A stretch of 64,000 bases of DNA, from the NCBI GenBank assembly GCA_030248195.1, contig JASAND010000808.1, forward strand, positions 1-64,000, in the 5' to 3' direction. Numbering within the stretch: position 1 is the stretch's first letter; each line of letters opens with the position of its first letter. Positions 32,601 to 43,193 of the stretch are shown here, in pieces. The stretch comes from Trissonchulus latispiculum. Its lineage: Eukaryota > Nematoda > Enoplea > Enoplida > Ironidae. The notes beneath the pieces were generated by a model, which did no database searches, was not told where the DNA came from, and saw nothing but the letters and a program-made list of their open reading frames with translations. The position numbers were made by a program, and so were the translations under genes.

Positions 32601-34532
32601 TACTCAATGCAAAGTTGCGAAATTTTGTGTCACCGCACATTTAATGGATTTTCTTGACCGTTAAGACCTGCTGAGCCAAATCCCAAAAAATGTCCCTCGG
32701 CCCACATGTCCTTTATAGGTCGGCGCAAGAAAAAATTTTGGCCGATTCCACAGTTTTGAGAAATCGATGTTCAAAAATTTTTGGTCTATATTCAGCCTGT
32801 CAGATGTCAGTATGTCAGAAAATTTTCGCTATTTTTTGCGGATTTTTACTAGTTTCGTTCTGTCATGAGAATCTACAGATTATAAGCTTTAAAATGATGT
32901 AAATTTCCTATTCCTTAAAATTTTCCTCCCAACAGGTTCCACAGTTTGCTTAAAGTAATGCTTGACAGTTTCTTAAGCATTCTTAAGAAGTTCTTCTCAG
33001 GTAAACTTTGCTTAGGCGTTTACTCTACGTTCGTAGGTTTTAATTCAATCGTTCTTTTCTGTAATTATCTTCGTAGGCTAATTCGATTCAGAAGTTGCAT
33101 CAGGACACAAGAACCCTGGAAGCAGAAAATAGAACCATGCTCAAGGAATTGGATCTCCACAAAGCTAAGCAAGGTCTATAATTTATAGTTTCTGAAATGG
33201 CACTTTGCATTTTGCCAGATTTTGAGATTTTTTGGAGATTGGCGTAGAATATGTGTTTTTTAAGAAATTGCGATTGCAAAGGCCTTGTTGCTAATGTTTT
33301 AGCGGCCAAGTTGCCAGCACTTAACTAAAGCTTTCTCAGTGCATGGTTGCAATTATATACTTGATTGCTTTTAGTCAGTGCTGCGACAATGTATCACAAT
33401 CAGGCATTGCATGGAAAGGGGCCGCCTGGCCTTGATGAGGACAGTGGAGACTACAGTTCTAAGCATTGTCATCGCGGGTTTGGTAGGTTTGCTTTTACTT
33501 TGTGTCTATATAGGTGTTTGGCGGTTCCTGGGATGTTAGCATGTGCGTACATACATAGATGTAAAGCAGTGCAGCCTTACACTACTTTATGTGCAGGAGG
33601 CAGCGTGGCAGCCTCTCTATTTTACTTTATTTCGAGACGTATATATTTAGGCAGGTAAGGCTATTTGGAACACCTGCTATTTTAAGTTGTAACGTTTGGT
33701 TGCAAGGCAAAATGTTTACACAATGCGACAGTAGACACGACGGTCCTCGACTTCGCCTTTTCCCAGATAAGTGTTTTCAAAAACAACTTTTTAGGTGTTG
33801 ACATTCGTCTTTGAGAGAAGATTTCTGTGGCACGGCAGGACCGCACACATTTAAATTTATTATCCTCATCCAAGACCCGCCTGTGCAGAAGACTATTTTT
33901 ATATTTGCTCATATGTATCATTTATTTCGCACTCATCATGAATGCTGTTTTTTTTAGATTCCAAAGGTCCATCTCCAGCCCTAATGAAGCGCCTCACCTC
34001 CGGGAAATTTCGAACGGCCCTCCTGTCGCCCTGTCTGACACTGATGGGTCAGACGGCCGTTGATCAGGCAGCCGTAGAAGAGCCAATCCTTCACTCCTCA
34101 TCGGATCTTCAGATCTCTACTGATCCTCCTTCTTCTTCAGCTGTCGGTTTGGAAAATCCCAACAATCCGACAGGTGCTGCTGGCAATCAATGGGCCTGTC
34201 CTGGCTGCACTTTCCTAAACCATGGAGATTTGTCCTACTGTGAGATGTGCGATACGCCACAAGTTCAAGGTACTGCTGGTGCAGGGGAGGACGTATCCGA
34301 TCTCGGCCCGGCCCCCTGTCGTCGGCATCGTTCAGCTGGACAGCTGAGCGCCCAGAAAGGGTTCATCTGCTACTGTTGCGATGATGAACCCCCTCCTTCT
34401 ACTTCTTCTTCTTCTTCTTCGGCTATCCTTGCCACAGGTCAGTCACTACCGGAGGGCCTTCCCACTGCCGTCACCTCGCCCACTTCTGCTAGTGCAAGCA
34501 CTGTCACCTGTACGCTTGCTACAGACGACTGA
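19273..34532 (+). CDS. TAB2-like: TAB2/TAB3-like TAK1-binding adaptor, seven coding exons
   Basis: Exons: 19273-19371, 29660-30035, 30412-31467, 31677-31831, 33077-33173, 33375-33482, 33958-34532. Splice phases agree throughout and give 821 residues. A CUE domain (about 9-45) spans exons 1 and 2, with ELQSLYPNVSMDFIAGVVRK then SNDPCLYRNLVKE. A long Ser/Pro-rich middle follows. A coiled coil (about 511-594) starts with LLKHQAARKK, close to the same region of TAB2. An NZF zinc finger near 707-732 (WACPGCTFLNHGDLSYCEMC) keeps the Thr-Phe pair that TAB2/3 use for K63-linked ubiquitin. These proteins bridge polyubiquitin to TAK1 in NF-kB and MAPK signalling. Unlike vertebrate TAB2/3, about 89 residues follow the NZF, including a cysteine cluster (FICYCCDDE). 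The donor after 33173 (GTCTAT) is non-consensus. Confidence 0.88.
20430..20578 (+). repeat. Three tandem hairpin units
   Basis: Units at 20430-20460, 20486-20516 and 20545-20578, spaced 56 and 59 bp. Each pairs GGGTTGCC with GGCAACCC across a T-run/A-run extension, giving long stems with tiny loops. Linkers resemble AATAAACGGACATACCCAGATG. The third is slightly degenerate. Confidence 0.8.
20736..21810 (+). repeat. R2 repeat, copy 1 of a direct duplication
   Basis: Nearly identical to 22949-24010 at an offset of about 2214 bp. The stretch around 21051-21308 even translates identically to 23265-23522. It contains three ~165-bp internal monomers (about 21420-21790) marked by GCTGGTTCCACTTTGCCGTC. 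A more diverged third copy is at 48340-49227. Confidence 0.85.
21800..22090 (+). repeat. 147-bp-class tandem monomers, about two copies
   Basis: Monomers marked by GTGGTCAAATTTGGTACCAA and by AGCGAGCTGAGCAACTTTTG. They follow directly after the R2 repeat, as in the other two places it occurs. Confidence 0.8.
22096..22117. repeat. GC-rich hairpin, 9-bp stem, GTTA loop
   Basis: Arms GTAGTGCGC and GCGCACTAC are perfect. Comparable hairpins with different arm sequences occur at 25192-25217 and 48164-48189. Confidence 0.75.
22118..22948. other. Unannotated intronic DNA
   Basis: No gene or clear repeat structure beyond short homologies to the neighbouring R2 copies. Coding potential is not supported. 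Confidence 0.4.
22949..24010 (+). repeat. R2 repeat, copy 2 of a direct duplication
   Basis: Head-to-tail copy of 20736-21810 with few differences (for example T/A at the first base after GGTTAC near 23250). It includes the same three internal ~165-bp monomers. The closeness suggests recent segmental duplication within the intron. Confidence 0.85.
24011..24610 (+). repeat. 147-bp-class tandem monomers, about four copies
   Basis: Same monomer family as 21800-22090 and 49228-49980, here more diverged (one monomer carries a TATATATTAT insertion near 24476). Confidence 0.75.
25192..25217. repeat. GC-rich hairpin, 11-bp stem, GATA loop
   Basis: Arms TGTAGGGGCGC and GCGCCCCTACA are perfect, then ATATATAATATGGGTATAAA. 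Related in form to the hairpins at 22096 and 48164. Confidence 0.75.
25836..27060 (+). repeat. 145-bp satellite array with paired palindromes
   Basis: About eight monomers, with AAATCGACTACGCTCGTTT recurring near 26030, 26173, 26319, 26465, 26609, 26755, 26899 and 27042. Most carry two 13-bp palindromes TGACCACTGGTCA about 30-45 bp apart, one extended to AGTGACCACTGGTCACT and one to TTGACCACTGGTCAA. The last two monomers are degenerate (for example GTGACCTGTGGTCAC). Confidence 0.9.
27134..27931. mobile_element. Inner foldback element B
   Basis: Inverted arms 27134-27315 and 27750-27931 surround ~430 bp without a gene. The outer end is again ACAAGAAATAAAAATGCTCC. Three modules carry the core AATATGGG (27172, 27228, 27278), and the inner hairpin stem is AATATGGG/CCCATATT. 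It lies inside element A and belongs to the same family. Confidence 0.75.
28355..29562. other. Distal part of intron 1
   Basis: It contains a strongly pyrimidine-rich stretch at 28440-28550 (repeats of TTCCTTTTTCC). An open frame at about 29166-29423 is not in splice phase with the gene and shows no domain. Confidence 0.5.
29563..29625. repeat. (TA)n microsatellite next to the exon 2 acceptor
   Basis: About 30 TA dinucleotides, broken by ACG near the start. The tract ends ~35 bp upstream of the exon 2 acceptor (AG at 29658-29659), in the branch-point region. Confidence 0.9.
31960..32900 (-). repeat. Dispersed repeat R3, copy 3 (in TAB2/3-like intron 4)
   Basis: The reverse complement matches 14700-15170 and 16020-16345, for example TTTTTGGCAGAATGAGAATT versus the homologous sequence near 15065. 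It lies wholly in the intron between 31831 and 33077. Confidence 0.75.
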
Positions 34533-34726
34533 CCGCCTATCTAAGCAGAGCATACGATATATATCTCTTCTATGGACTACTGCCGTCTAAGGCTAGGGTG
34601 AGGAGCCTCCGTCCGTTCGTGGTTCGTCCATTCCTCTATTGTTAGCACCTGCTTTCAGCTAAGCCTCAGCTAGGAGTCACGGTTGTTGCCTAAGTTATCA
34701 AAACTTTAAGATGGTCTATAATTGAA

Positions 34727-34732
34727 AATAAA
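34727..34732 (+). terminator. Candidate poly(A) signal AATAAA of the TAB2/3-like gene
   Basis: AATAAA lies 195 bp after the stop codon in an AT-rich context, the first canonical hexamer downstream. The position is plausible for 3'-end formation. Confidence 0.55.
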
Positions 34733-36829
34733 TAGAATAGATTATTACTGACTTCCTTATTCTCATGCAGTGCTTTCTTTAGTAGTATTTTAGTCGCTAG
34801 TCCCCGCCTCAGTTTAGTACCTTGGCTAGCTACAACGAATGAATGCAACAATCGAGTCTTCCTAGCTTTTCTGCATGATTATTGTGGACGGTGACGGTAG
34901 CCTGTTGTATTTATCGTAGTCTTCTAACAAACTGTATTTTTGTTTGCATTAATTCTACTGAGTTCTGTACGTACTTTAGTTCTATTCAAATTAGTGTCTA
35001 ACGTGCTGGTTCGGGTATTTGCATCAAAGCTTTAAAGACTGTAATTTACTCAATTTTGAACTTGGATTTGCGGAAGTGTGAGAAAAGCTAACGAAGAGCG
35101 TCCAGTTCAGGCTTCGTCTTTTCCATGACTATTTTTTCTGAAACTGAAGTTTGATAAACAGACAAGCTAAATATCTTGAGAAAATGTACATTTTGTCCGA
35201 TTTTGGTCAAAATTTTCAATTTTGGACGCTTATTTCATCCCCAAAAGACAAAACGCAAATCCCGGAAAAACAGCAGTGGGCAGTTGTTCCCAGAATGCGT
35301 GCGTAAGGCCGCTTTATAATTGCTTGTGTGTGTTGACAGAAATCCAAGTTCAAAACAATCGCTTGTTATTTTCAAAATTCCGCATTTTCGGTGCAGTTCT
35401 CCGGTAGAGTTTCCATTGAGAAGTCTCCGTTGGGCACAACATTTCCATTAGGAATACAAATGTGGACAGTACTTGAGCGACGGACAAGCACTGTTGACGC
35501 TGTCGAAATCTTGCAATATTTGATTTTGGTCAGTTTTGGACCTCGAGAATTAATTGTTTAATTAACCTTTGTTATCTCTTAAACCGTTAGGAATCGAAGA
35601 GTACTTTCAAGAACAAGGCCTTGGTGAGACAATTCGGATAACTATAAATTTGACTATAAACTTGTAGGGTGACAAGTTCTGGTGGATTTTAAAGCTAATT
35701 TCTCAAAAACTCAGATTTTTACGCCGGGACTGTTTTGGAATGTTTTCCAGACCCAGGCTAAATGATGTTATTGTAGCATTATTTAGTTCTAAAGCCAAAA
35801 ATATGCGAAACCGAACCAGCACCTTAAATATCAGTCGTTTAGTTCAGTCTCAGTGCGAACTGAGCATAGTTTTTATTCTGATAACATAAAGTCTACCTAG
35901 TGGTACACTCTTATATTTTGTAATCTTGGTGTTAGTTGGCCGTATCATTTTACGCATTTACTTTTAATCAACACTTAATCCAAAGGTTAGCGTTTAACTC
36001 AAACTTAGTATACTCAATGTATAGGTTAGCTGCTAGTCTGCTAAATTTAGTTGGTGCAAGAGATATATAAATCTCGAACTCAGCGTTGGAGTTAAAGTTA
36101 ACTTATCCAATCTTGAGTTCGAGATTAACCTCAACTTAGCTTGAATTAATCCCAAAGTTGGTGCAGGTGCATGTGGGTTAATTTTAATTTAATTTTTATT
36201 TGAAATTAATATCTCATTTTTGGTTGGAAAAATTGCGCATGATCTTATACTACTGCTTTGCGTTTTACTACGTAGTCTATAGTACTGTATTATTTCGATT
36301 ATATGTATTATAGTTTTTATCTCCTGTTAGTCTTCCGTTTTTTTGCAATACGTTTTACTTTCTTATAGACGATTTCTTAATTTACTGGCTATAAGCATAA
36401 TATATACAAGTTTGAAATTTACTTGTCAAGATAAAATTGTATTTTAAAAACACATTACAATTAAAATTATTGGAGTAGTATAACTGTAAAATAAAATCGG
36501 AGAGTAAAATTTGTGGAGTACAAATCAAGATTTTTCGAAATATCTTGAAGTTTAAACATCACAGGTTTCTTAAAAATTTCACTTTTAATTCCTGGCAAAA
36601 ACATTGCCATTGTCGTTTTATTCAAACTGGTGTTCATTTATATCGGTGAAAACACTGACGATTTGGACCAAGTTAACTTATTTTTGGCTTTCAAAATGCA
36701 GACAAGAATATCAAAAATTACAAAATTTCGCTAAAGTTTCGCGCAGACGAGGCCGGCCGGGTGCATCCGTAACTGCCTGTAGTATAGTATAACTTTAATA
36801 TTGCAACATTTTAGTTTTTTGTTTTAGAG
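34733..36829. other. Intergenic DNA
   Basis: AT-rich. No coding exon, RNA gene or bounded repeat was recognised. Confidence 0.5.
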
Positions 36830-36905
36830 GTGGACGGGTGGACTCTCGTTCTTCCAAAGCCGCCTTCTGTCGACGAATCTGTCACTCCAGACTGCTCTGG
36901 CTCAG
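36830..36905 (+). other. Possible isolated exon upstream of the REC114-like gene
   Basis: A pyrimidine-rich tract ending in TTTTAG is followed by an open 76-bp stretch with coding character (VDGWTLVLPKPPSVDESV) and then CAG/GTGACT, a good donor. It would join in frame (phase 1) to an acceptor at 43161, just before the REC114-like ATG. REC114 proteins normally lack such an extension, so it could be an exon of another transcript or chance. Confidence 0.3.
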
Positions 36906-38003
36906 GTGACTGCTGAAGATCTACGAAATTTAGCAGCCTATCTATGTAAATGTTCATTTGACTGTGATAATTTCAGTTACATATATATGCAATGGTGAAA
37001 TCCTCTGTTTTCATGTTCAAACTATGTCAAACTTACGAGTATACAATTATATACGTACAATCATAGGGGAGTGAGTTTTTGGAGGGGAATTAGAGGGTGC
37101 ATCAAATGAAAACAGCTCCCCTTGACAGGGTTGGTAACCTCCGGAAGCCTGATTTTTCGTTTTTTGAGCAACAGCGAAATTTTTTGGTCTCTTTACTTTA
37201 CTCTCTCTCTCTCTCTCTCTCTCTCTCCTGCCCCCCCAAATTTCGTGTCCTGCACATGTCTGTATGCAATCAATATCTCAAGAGATTATAAAATGTTCTG
37301 GTTTCAATCTGTGTATTGTTAAGTTGGACTGATGGTACGATTCTATCACTTATCGTGTACGTATATTTAGCATGCGATTTGAGTCAGATTCATAAATACT
37401 TTGTCTCTTTCACTGAAATTGTTTCTATGGCTATTGTTATTTATGTGTTTTACTTTATGTCGTCTTGGCGGCACTTTTTGAATTAATGCTATTGGGTCTC
37501 TAGCTTTCTTGCTTTGTATGAGTGCTTTTACCTGTTGTAGTGCTTTTGCGCATAATTATATGTTTCTTATTTAGGTGTGGTAGTACTGAAGTAATGTAGC
37601 TGCAGTTGAGTGTTTGTTTTAAACGGACTTCAACTAGAATAATACACATATTGTTAAAATTCGCTCATTTTAATTCATACGTAGACTTAGACAGAGTACA
37701 GTTAGCTTGGTTTTTGAATTGTGTGCATTGTAATTGTTTTTGTTTGTAGCTTTTGTTTTTGTCGTAATTGTGTTAGATATCTTAATTTTAAACAGCTTTG
37801 GATTATATTTAATTGTGTATATATTTCCTCAATTAAACGGCTGGCTTCGGATAAATAAAGGATTATACGTTAAACGTTTTTACTTGTTCGTAAGGCATTC
37901 ATTTACTGTTATCGAGATGACAGTGAAACCATCCGGTGAGGCTTAACGTAGTGTGAAGAAGTTAAGTGTACGATTTGCCTGCACGTGTCCTGCTTCCTTA
38001 CTA
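36906..38003. other. Intergenic DNA with a (CT)n tract
   Basis: A (CT)n run of about 14 dinucleotides lies at 37199-37228. Nothing else recognised. Confidence 0.5.
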
Positions 38004-38011
38004 CTAGAAAC

Positions 38012-40422
38012 TAGTCCTCGGACCGGTTCCGATTTTTGAAACCGGTTCCGGTTCCAGAGCACCGGTTCCGGTTCCGGTTCTAGCTTCCGGTTCCAATTGA
38101 GATTTTTATAAAACGCTTATTCGAAATTTTTTAATTTTTTTATATAAGTTGGATCAAAACATGACCCAACGTTGTTATATGCTTAAGTTTATTAATTTAC
38201 GTGTAAAAAATAATTAATTTTTACTCCTGTGTTTAATAGTGTTAAAATGTGTCAAAAAGTGTAATGAATATGTAAAACGTTTGAATCCTAAACTCATTCC
38301 TGTGTACCATGGTAATTTTGTTTAACCGTATAGGATTTAAGCATTCACGGCATGCCACAGGCACGAATTAGCTGGTTCTCATATTTATTTTGTTTGACAA
38401 TTGACCAAGAATTTTGTTAATTTCTTGCAGTCCTCTCCTCTAAAAAGCGAAAAAAATTTAAAATTTCGAAAAAGTGAACAAGTGTTTCTTCACTAAGACA
38501 GACATAAGGTTAAGACTAGTATATTAAGCTTGAATTAATTTAAAAGATTGGCATTCGCAAAATAAATGCGCTGCACAGCACAAATCATAAATTTAAATAC
38601 AACATCAAAACTAATTTTAAGGTGGTGGTGTCTATTTATCTATGCCGTGTTTTTGAAACCCTATATTATATAGAATTTTGTCGATATTTGGAGTTGGAAA
38701 AAATCTACATACATATAATTTAATGCTTACAACGAGTACATTCACGATTCCCCTCATTATATGCGACTAGTGAAATTTCTGATACACTATTCAATCATAA
38801 ACCTTCGATCTTTACATGCAGTCTCAAAACTGCAGAAGTGTTTTTCGGTGAAATCTCCAGTTTTCGCAGTAAACTTTATCTAATATCTAATTGATGTTGG
38901 CAAATAGCAAATTTGAGGTGGCAAAATGTGCAATAGAACAAGTTTAAATAAACCAAAATTGTCTTGTACTTCATTTTGAATAAACTAATTTCATTAAACT
39001 GGCAACCGTTCTGGCTTATATACTAACTTAACCGTTAGAAATAGCGCAATGCTTTTAAAAATGTTCGTTTTCATTTTGGTGCCCTGATTCCAGTAAAAAT
39101 GACCACTTTTGCGACTCTACTGTGTACTAAGGTCCTTCTCGCGATTGGGAAGAGTAGAATAGATGAGAGGAAGTTTTTAACCCTTTCCATGAATGCGCAT
39201 TGTTAAATTTAACTCTGCCTGTTAATCTTAACTCTGCAGGGTTTAAAATATAAAGGTTAAAAGAGTTAAAGCTGGCAGAGTCAAAACTAACTCTGTGCAT
39301 TCGCTAAAATAATTAAAAGAGTTAAAACTGGGAGTTAAAAGTGACAATGCATACATGCGTGAAAAGTGTTAAAATAATAATATTTCCTTTCGCAATCCTT
39401 TCCAACTTTTCACCATTTGAGATATTTGAAAAAGAAACTTCCAAACATTTGAAAAATTTTAAACAAAATGACTATAGGACTAGAAATGAAGATATTTATT
39501 CATTTCATTAATTATTAATAATCGGTTTCATTCATTAATGAACATTTTATTTCATCTCCACTCCAATGCAGGCTGCCGGTATTAGGAAAGTGGACTATTC
39601 CCTCTGTGTAACTTTCAGTTTGTAAACGATTTTGCTGAAATTTAGCACAGATGCATTTCAACAACTTATTAAAATTATTATTAATTTATTAATAATAATA
39701 TTATTATTATTATTAATTATTTGCCAATCTGCAGCAAAATTTTAAAATTTTAAGCTTCCAAGGGGTACACAACAGTCTAAGAGGAACAAACCAAAGTTTT
39801 TTCTATGATTTTCCTGAAACGTTGTATATGTAGTACAGGAAGTTTCAGAGTTCGCTGAAAACAAATCCGAAGACAGTTTTCGGCCAGGTTCTCGTTATCG
39901 TTGTCTCCACTGCGAGATTATGCGGAAATCTATATGACCAATTCTAATATTCAGTAAAAACTTTAGACATCAAGGTTAGTTTCCAGGTATCTGTTAGAAA
40001 AAGACTATCGTAAGCTATATTTTGATGTAAACATGGTTTTTTAACTAGAAGTAGACAATTAGTATTAATGCTTCAAAGTTGATGACTCCAAAAAATCAGC
40101 TCAAAAGTAATTGCATAACTTACCAACATATGTACAAGAAAAAGTTATACTCTTACTTACTTCCAGGAAACCACATTCAAAGGATAGGGAAATTTTCAGA
40201 ATTTCCTGACTAAAAGTTCACATTTAAAGGCTAGAGAAATTTTGAAAATTTGCAGGCTGAAAACTGAATTTTTGGTTATATTTTTCAAGTCATCTGAGAC
40301 AAATTACACTGGAACCGGTCCGGTTACAAATGCTACCGGTTCCGGTTCCGGTTCCAAAAATCCTTCCGGTTCCGGTTCCGGTTCCGGTTCTACCGGTTCC
40401 AGTGGAACCGTTCCGAGCACTA
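38012..40422. mobile_element. Non-autonomous hAT-like transposon, 2.4 kb
   Basis: It is flanked by an exact 8-bp duplication CTAGAAAC (38004-38011, 40423-40430). Imperfect terminal inverted repeats read TAGTCCTCGGACCGGTTCC and TAGTGCTCGGAACGGTTCC. An 8-bp target duplication and a YARNG start are hAT hallmarks. Both subterminal regions carry clusters of the hexamer GGTTCC (about 38020-38095 and 40310-40405). No transposase is seen. A smaller TTAA-flanked element is nested inside. Confidence 0.8.
39181..39368. mobile_element. piggyBac-like MITE, 188 bp
   Basis: TTAA on both sides (39177-39180, 39369-39372). The termini CCCTTTCCATG and, from the right, CACTTTTCACG continue into ~40 bp of imperfect inverted repeat. 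TTAA targets with CCCTTT-type ends are characteristic of piggyBac. It is nested in the hAT-like element. Confidence 0.65.
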
Positions 40423-40430
40423 CTAGAAAC

Positions 40431-41373
40431 ATGAACCAAATGTGGGGATTCGTTTTGGTCTATTATTGTTGGTTAATGATTAATGTTCAAATAAAGATGA
40501 GATCTGGTGAACCTTTTTAGCGCTCTGACACCTTCAGCGCAATTCCGCTTCAAAAATTCGACATCTCCGTTCAGTAGAGTTTTTGCCAATTGCTAGCTGC
40601 CTAGCCATGCCTACATTCATTGAAGTAGACTCGTGCTCTACATTTTCGCTTTGTGAAGGAGGTTCTAGCTACTGCTAAGTGCTATCCCGGAGGCTGATAT
40701 GATAGAAAATGTAGCATAAACACGACCAAAAGTTTTCCCAGCAATTTTGGTGCATTTAATATACATGCTAGTGGGTTACCTGTCAGTTGGCGGATGTATT
40801 TTACACAAAAATGCCCATTGGCTCTATTTGTCCCGATTGCTGCTTTTTAGCTAAAGTTGTCATTTGCCAAAGTCGGCAAAAACCAGGTTGCGCATATATT
40901 TTAGCTAATTTCTCCATTACGAAGAGTGATTTTATAACTGAAAAAGGGTCCTCTCAGTATTTGGTAGAGGTGTCGAATGAAATAATCAATGTCTCTCGAA
41001 AAAGTTTACTCCAGTCTCCAAAAAATCTGGAAGATCACTCCTAAAATGCAATATATAAAAACTTTCTGGGAAACCAAATTGGATTCATTGTATTCATTAA
41101 AACGAGAAAATGTTAAGCTACATTTTTATGTAAAAATGAGTTCTTAACTCCAAGTAATGAATGAGTAATCGTTGTTCAAACCTTTTGTCTCCAAAAGGAA
41201 TCACCACCTTGAGTAGAGGCTAAAATAGATATTCTGGGTGAGAAGAACAAGAGGTGCTCTTTTAATTCATGATAGTTTTCTGTGATTTGGATTGTCAAAC
41301 ATTTTGTGCTTTCAGTGCTTTTCAATCAGAGCACCTTGCAAATGCTTTTTGGTCTAAAATTTGGTTAAATAAA
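40431..41373. other. Intergenic DNA
   Basis: No gene or bounded repeat recognised. Confidence 0.5.
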
Positions 41374-41377
41374 TTAA

Positions 41378-41979
41378 CCCTTTCGTGACAGGATTTTCTT
41401 AGAGGCAGCGGTTGAAAACGACCGGTTTTACATTTTCGGTTGCCGTTTTTGGCTGGAAGCACCTAAAGAGATGGGACCACCACCAATCGATAGAGAATTG
41501 ATTGCTCTTCATTTTATAATTCAATATTGAAAGGTCCCCGATGCACCCAAAAAAAGTTAGGAGCCGTCAAAGTTGGAAAAAGTTGGAATTTCCGCGAAAC
41601 TGTCACTGCTGAAAATCAGCTAATTTGATTTTTGCAGCAAAGTGTGCTTCTGAGACAGTGAAAGCTGTACGTTAAAAGAATCAGCTAGACCGCTCATTTT
41701 TTCAGCTGAAGTGGTATCTTTGCCGATCATCTCCAGTAGGAGCTGGACTCGCTTGAATTAAATACCAAACTACGGCTCCGAGTTTTCAAAATTTCAAAAG
41801 TCATCTAATTGCCATAGGGACTTTATTTGCTTAGCTACCTTTAAAATGTTTTGCAAAACTGTGGCCCCGGACTTGGCGAAGAAGGACGCTGTACTCAGCA
41901 ATGAAAGCATAGGCTGCTTCGACAAAAAGATTGCACAGGACCAAGGATGTCTCATATGTGATCCTTGGTCAAGAAAGGG
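41378..41979. mobile_element. piggyBac-like MITE, 602 bp
   Basis: TTAA on both sides (41374-41377, 41980-41983). The termini read CCCTTTCGTGAC from the left and CCCTTTCTTGAC from the right. No transposase frame is present. Confidence 0.7.
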
Positions 41980-42153
41980 TTAAGGTTTAATTTTATAAGT
42001 GAATTATCTTGAACATATTTCTAGTTTTGTGTAAAGATCAGTCTTGTCAGAAAGGTTGTAGGATTGTTATTCGAACGTTTTTTTTCACCCTTGAGTCAAA
42101 GTCCTTACTAATTTAATTTAAATTCTGTATGCTCCCTTACTGTGCTTACTTTT

Positions 42154-42838
42154 GGGGGGGGGTCCATTTGTTGGTCATTTTTTACTTTCTCCGGTCTCGC
42201 TGATTTTTACATATTTTATTGTCCAAACGGTATATTTTAACGAGTTTTTAAAATTTAAGTCGTAAGCCTTACGGTTATTGAGTTATTTCACCTCAAATTT
42301 GCGATCTCATATTGTGTTAAAAATAGGAAATTTAAAAAGCAGCAGTTGCTTTTCGCGTGCGCCAGAGAAATCTCACGAATGGCAAAATCGATCACGCCAA
42401 GCTTTAGATCATGTGATATCCATGTTTCCGTACTGTGATTTATAGGGATCAGAATTTTAAGTTAGGCCTTTAAAACTTTTTAATGAATTTTTGAAGTATT
42501 AAAATTTGAATTGGTACCAAATTTTAAAAAATCATTAAATTTTTTAAAGACGTAATTTAAAATTCTGATTCCTAGTAATCACAGTCCGAAAACAGAAATC
42601 ATCTGATATAGAGCTAGGCGTGATCCATTTTGCCATTCATGAAATTTCTCGTAACTCCAAGTACCTAACACCTTTTTTAATTTGCTTATGTTTAACACAT
42701 GAGATCTCAACTTTGAGGTGAAATATCGCAATAACCGTAAGACTTAAAAACTCGTTCAAATATACCCTTTTGACAATAAAATACGTAAAAATCAGCGAGA
42801 TCGGAGAAATTAGAAAAAATGGACCCCCTTATGCTCCC
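42154..42838. mobile_element. G-rich-ended MITE, copy 1
   Basis: Long inverted arms: 42154-42330 matches the reverse complement of about 42670-42838, both starting from GGGGGTCCATTT. The interior is shared with 46913-47520 and the arms with 60141-61374. The flanks (TTTT, TTAT) do not keep a clean TTAA. A ~20-bp imperfect host duplication beginning TATGCTCCC sits on both sides. Confidence 0.65.
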
Positions 42839-43193
42839 ATTAGCTGTGCCTTGACATTGTTTTTTCTCATTGTACGCTGTATTATGTCTGCAAAGCACAT
42901 ATCCGTGGGTGTCTATTAGTAAATGCCAATTACCTAAAATTTAATATTCTTTAATTCAAATTTTTGATCTTTTGATTTCAGACTGCTAAGGGGCCCTAAA
43001 ATATTTAGAATGATTTTTGTTTCGCAAATATTTATAAGTTTTGCAAATAATTATTGCCGACAGAATCGAATTTACACAAATTAGTGTCACAGCCCATCCT
43101 GTTTATGAAAAACAGCACGTGAAGGTCTGCCTTCGTCTTACGTTTTCTTTTTATTTTTAAGTCTATTCCACCTGCCTATCCGAACAATTGAAA

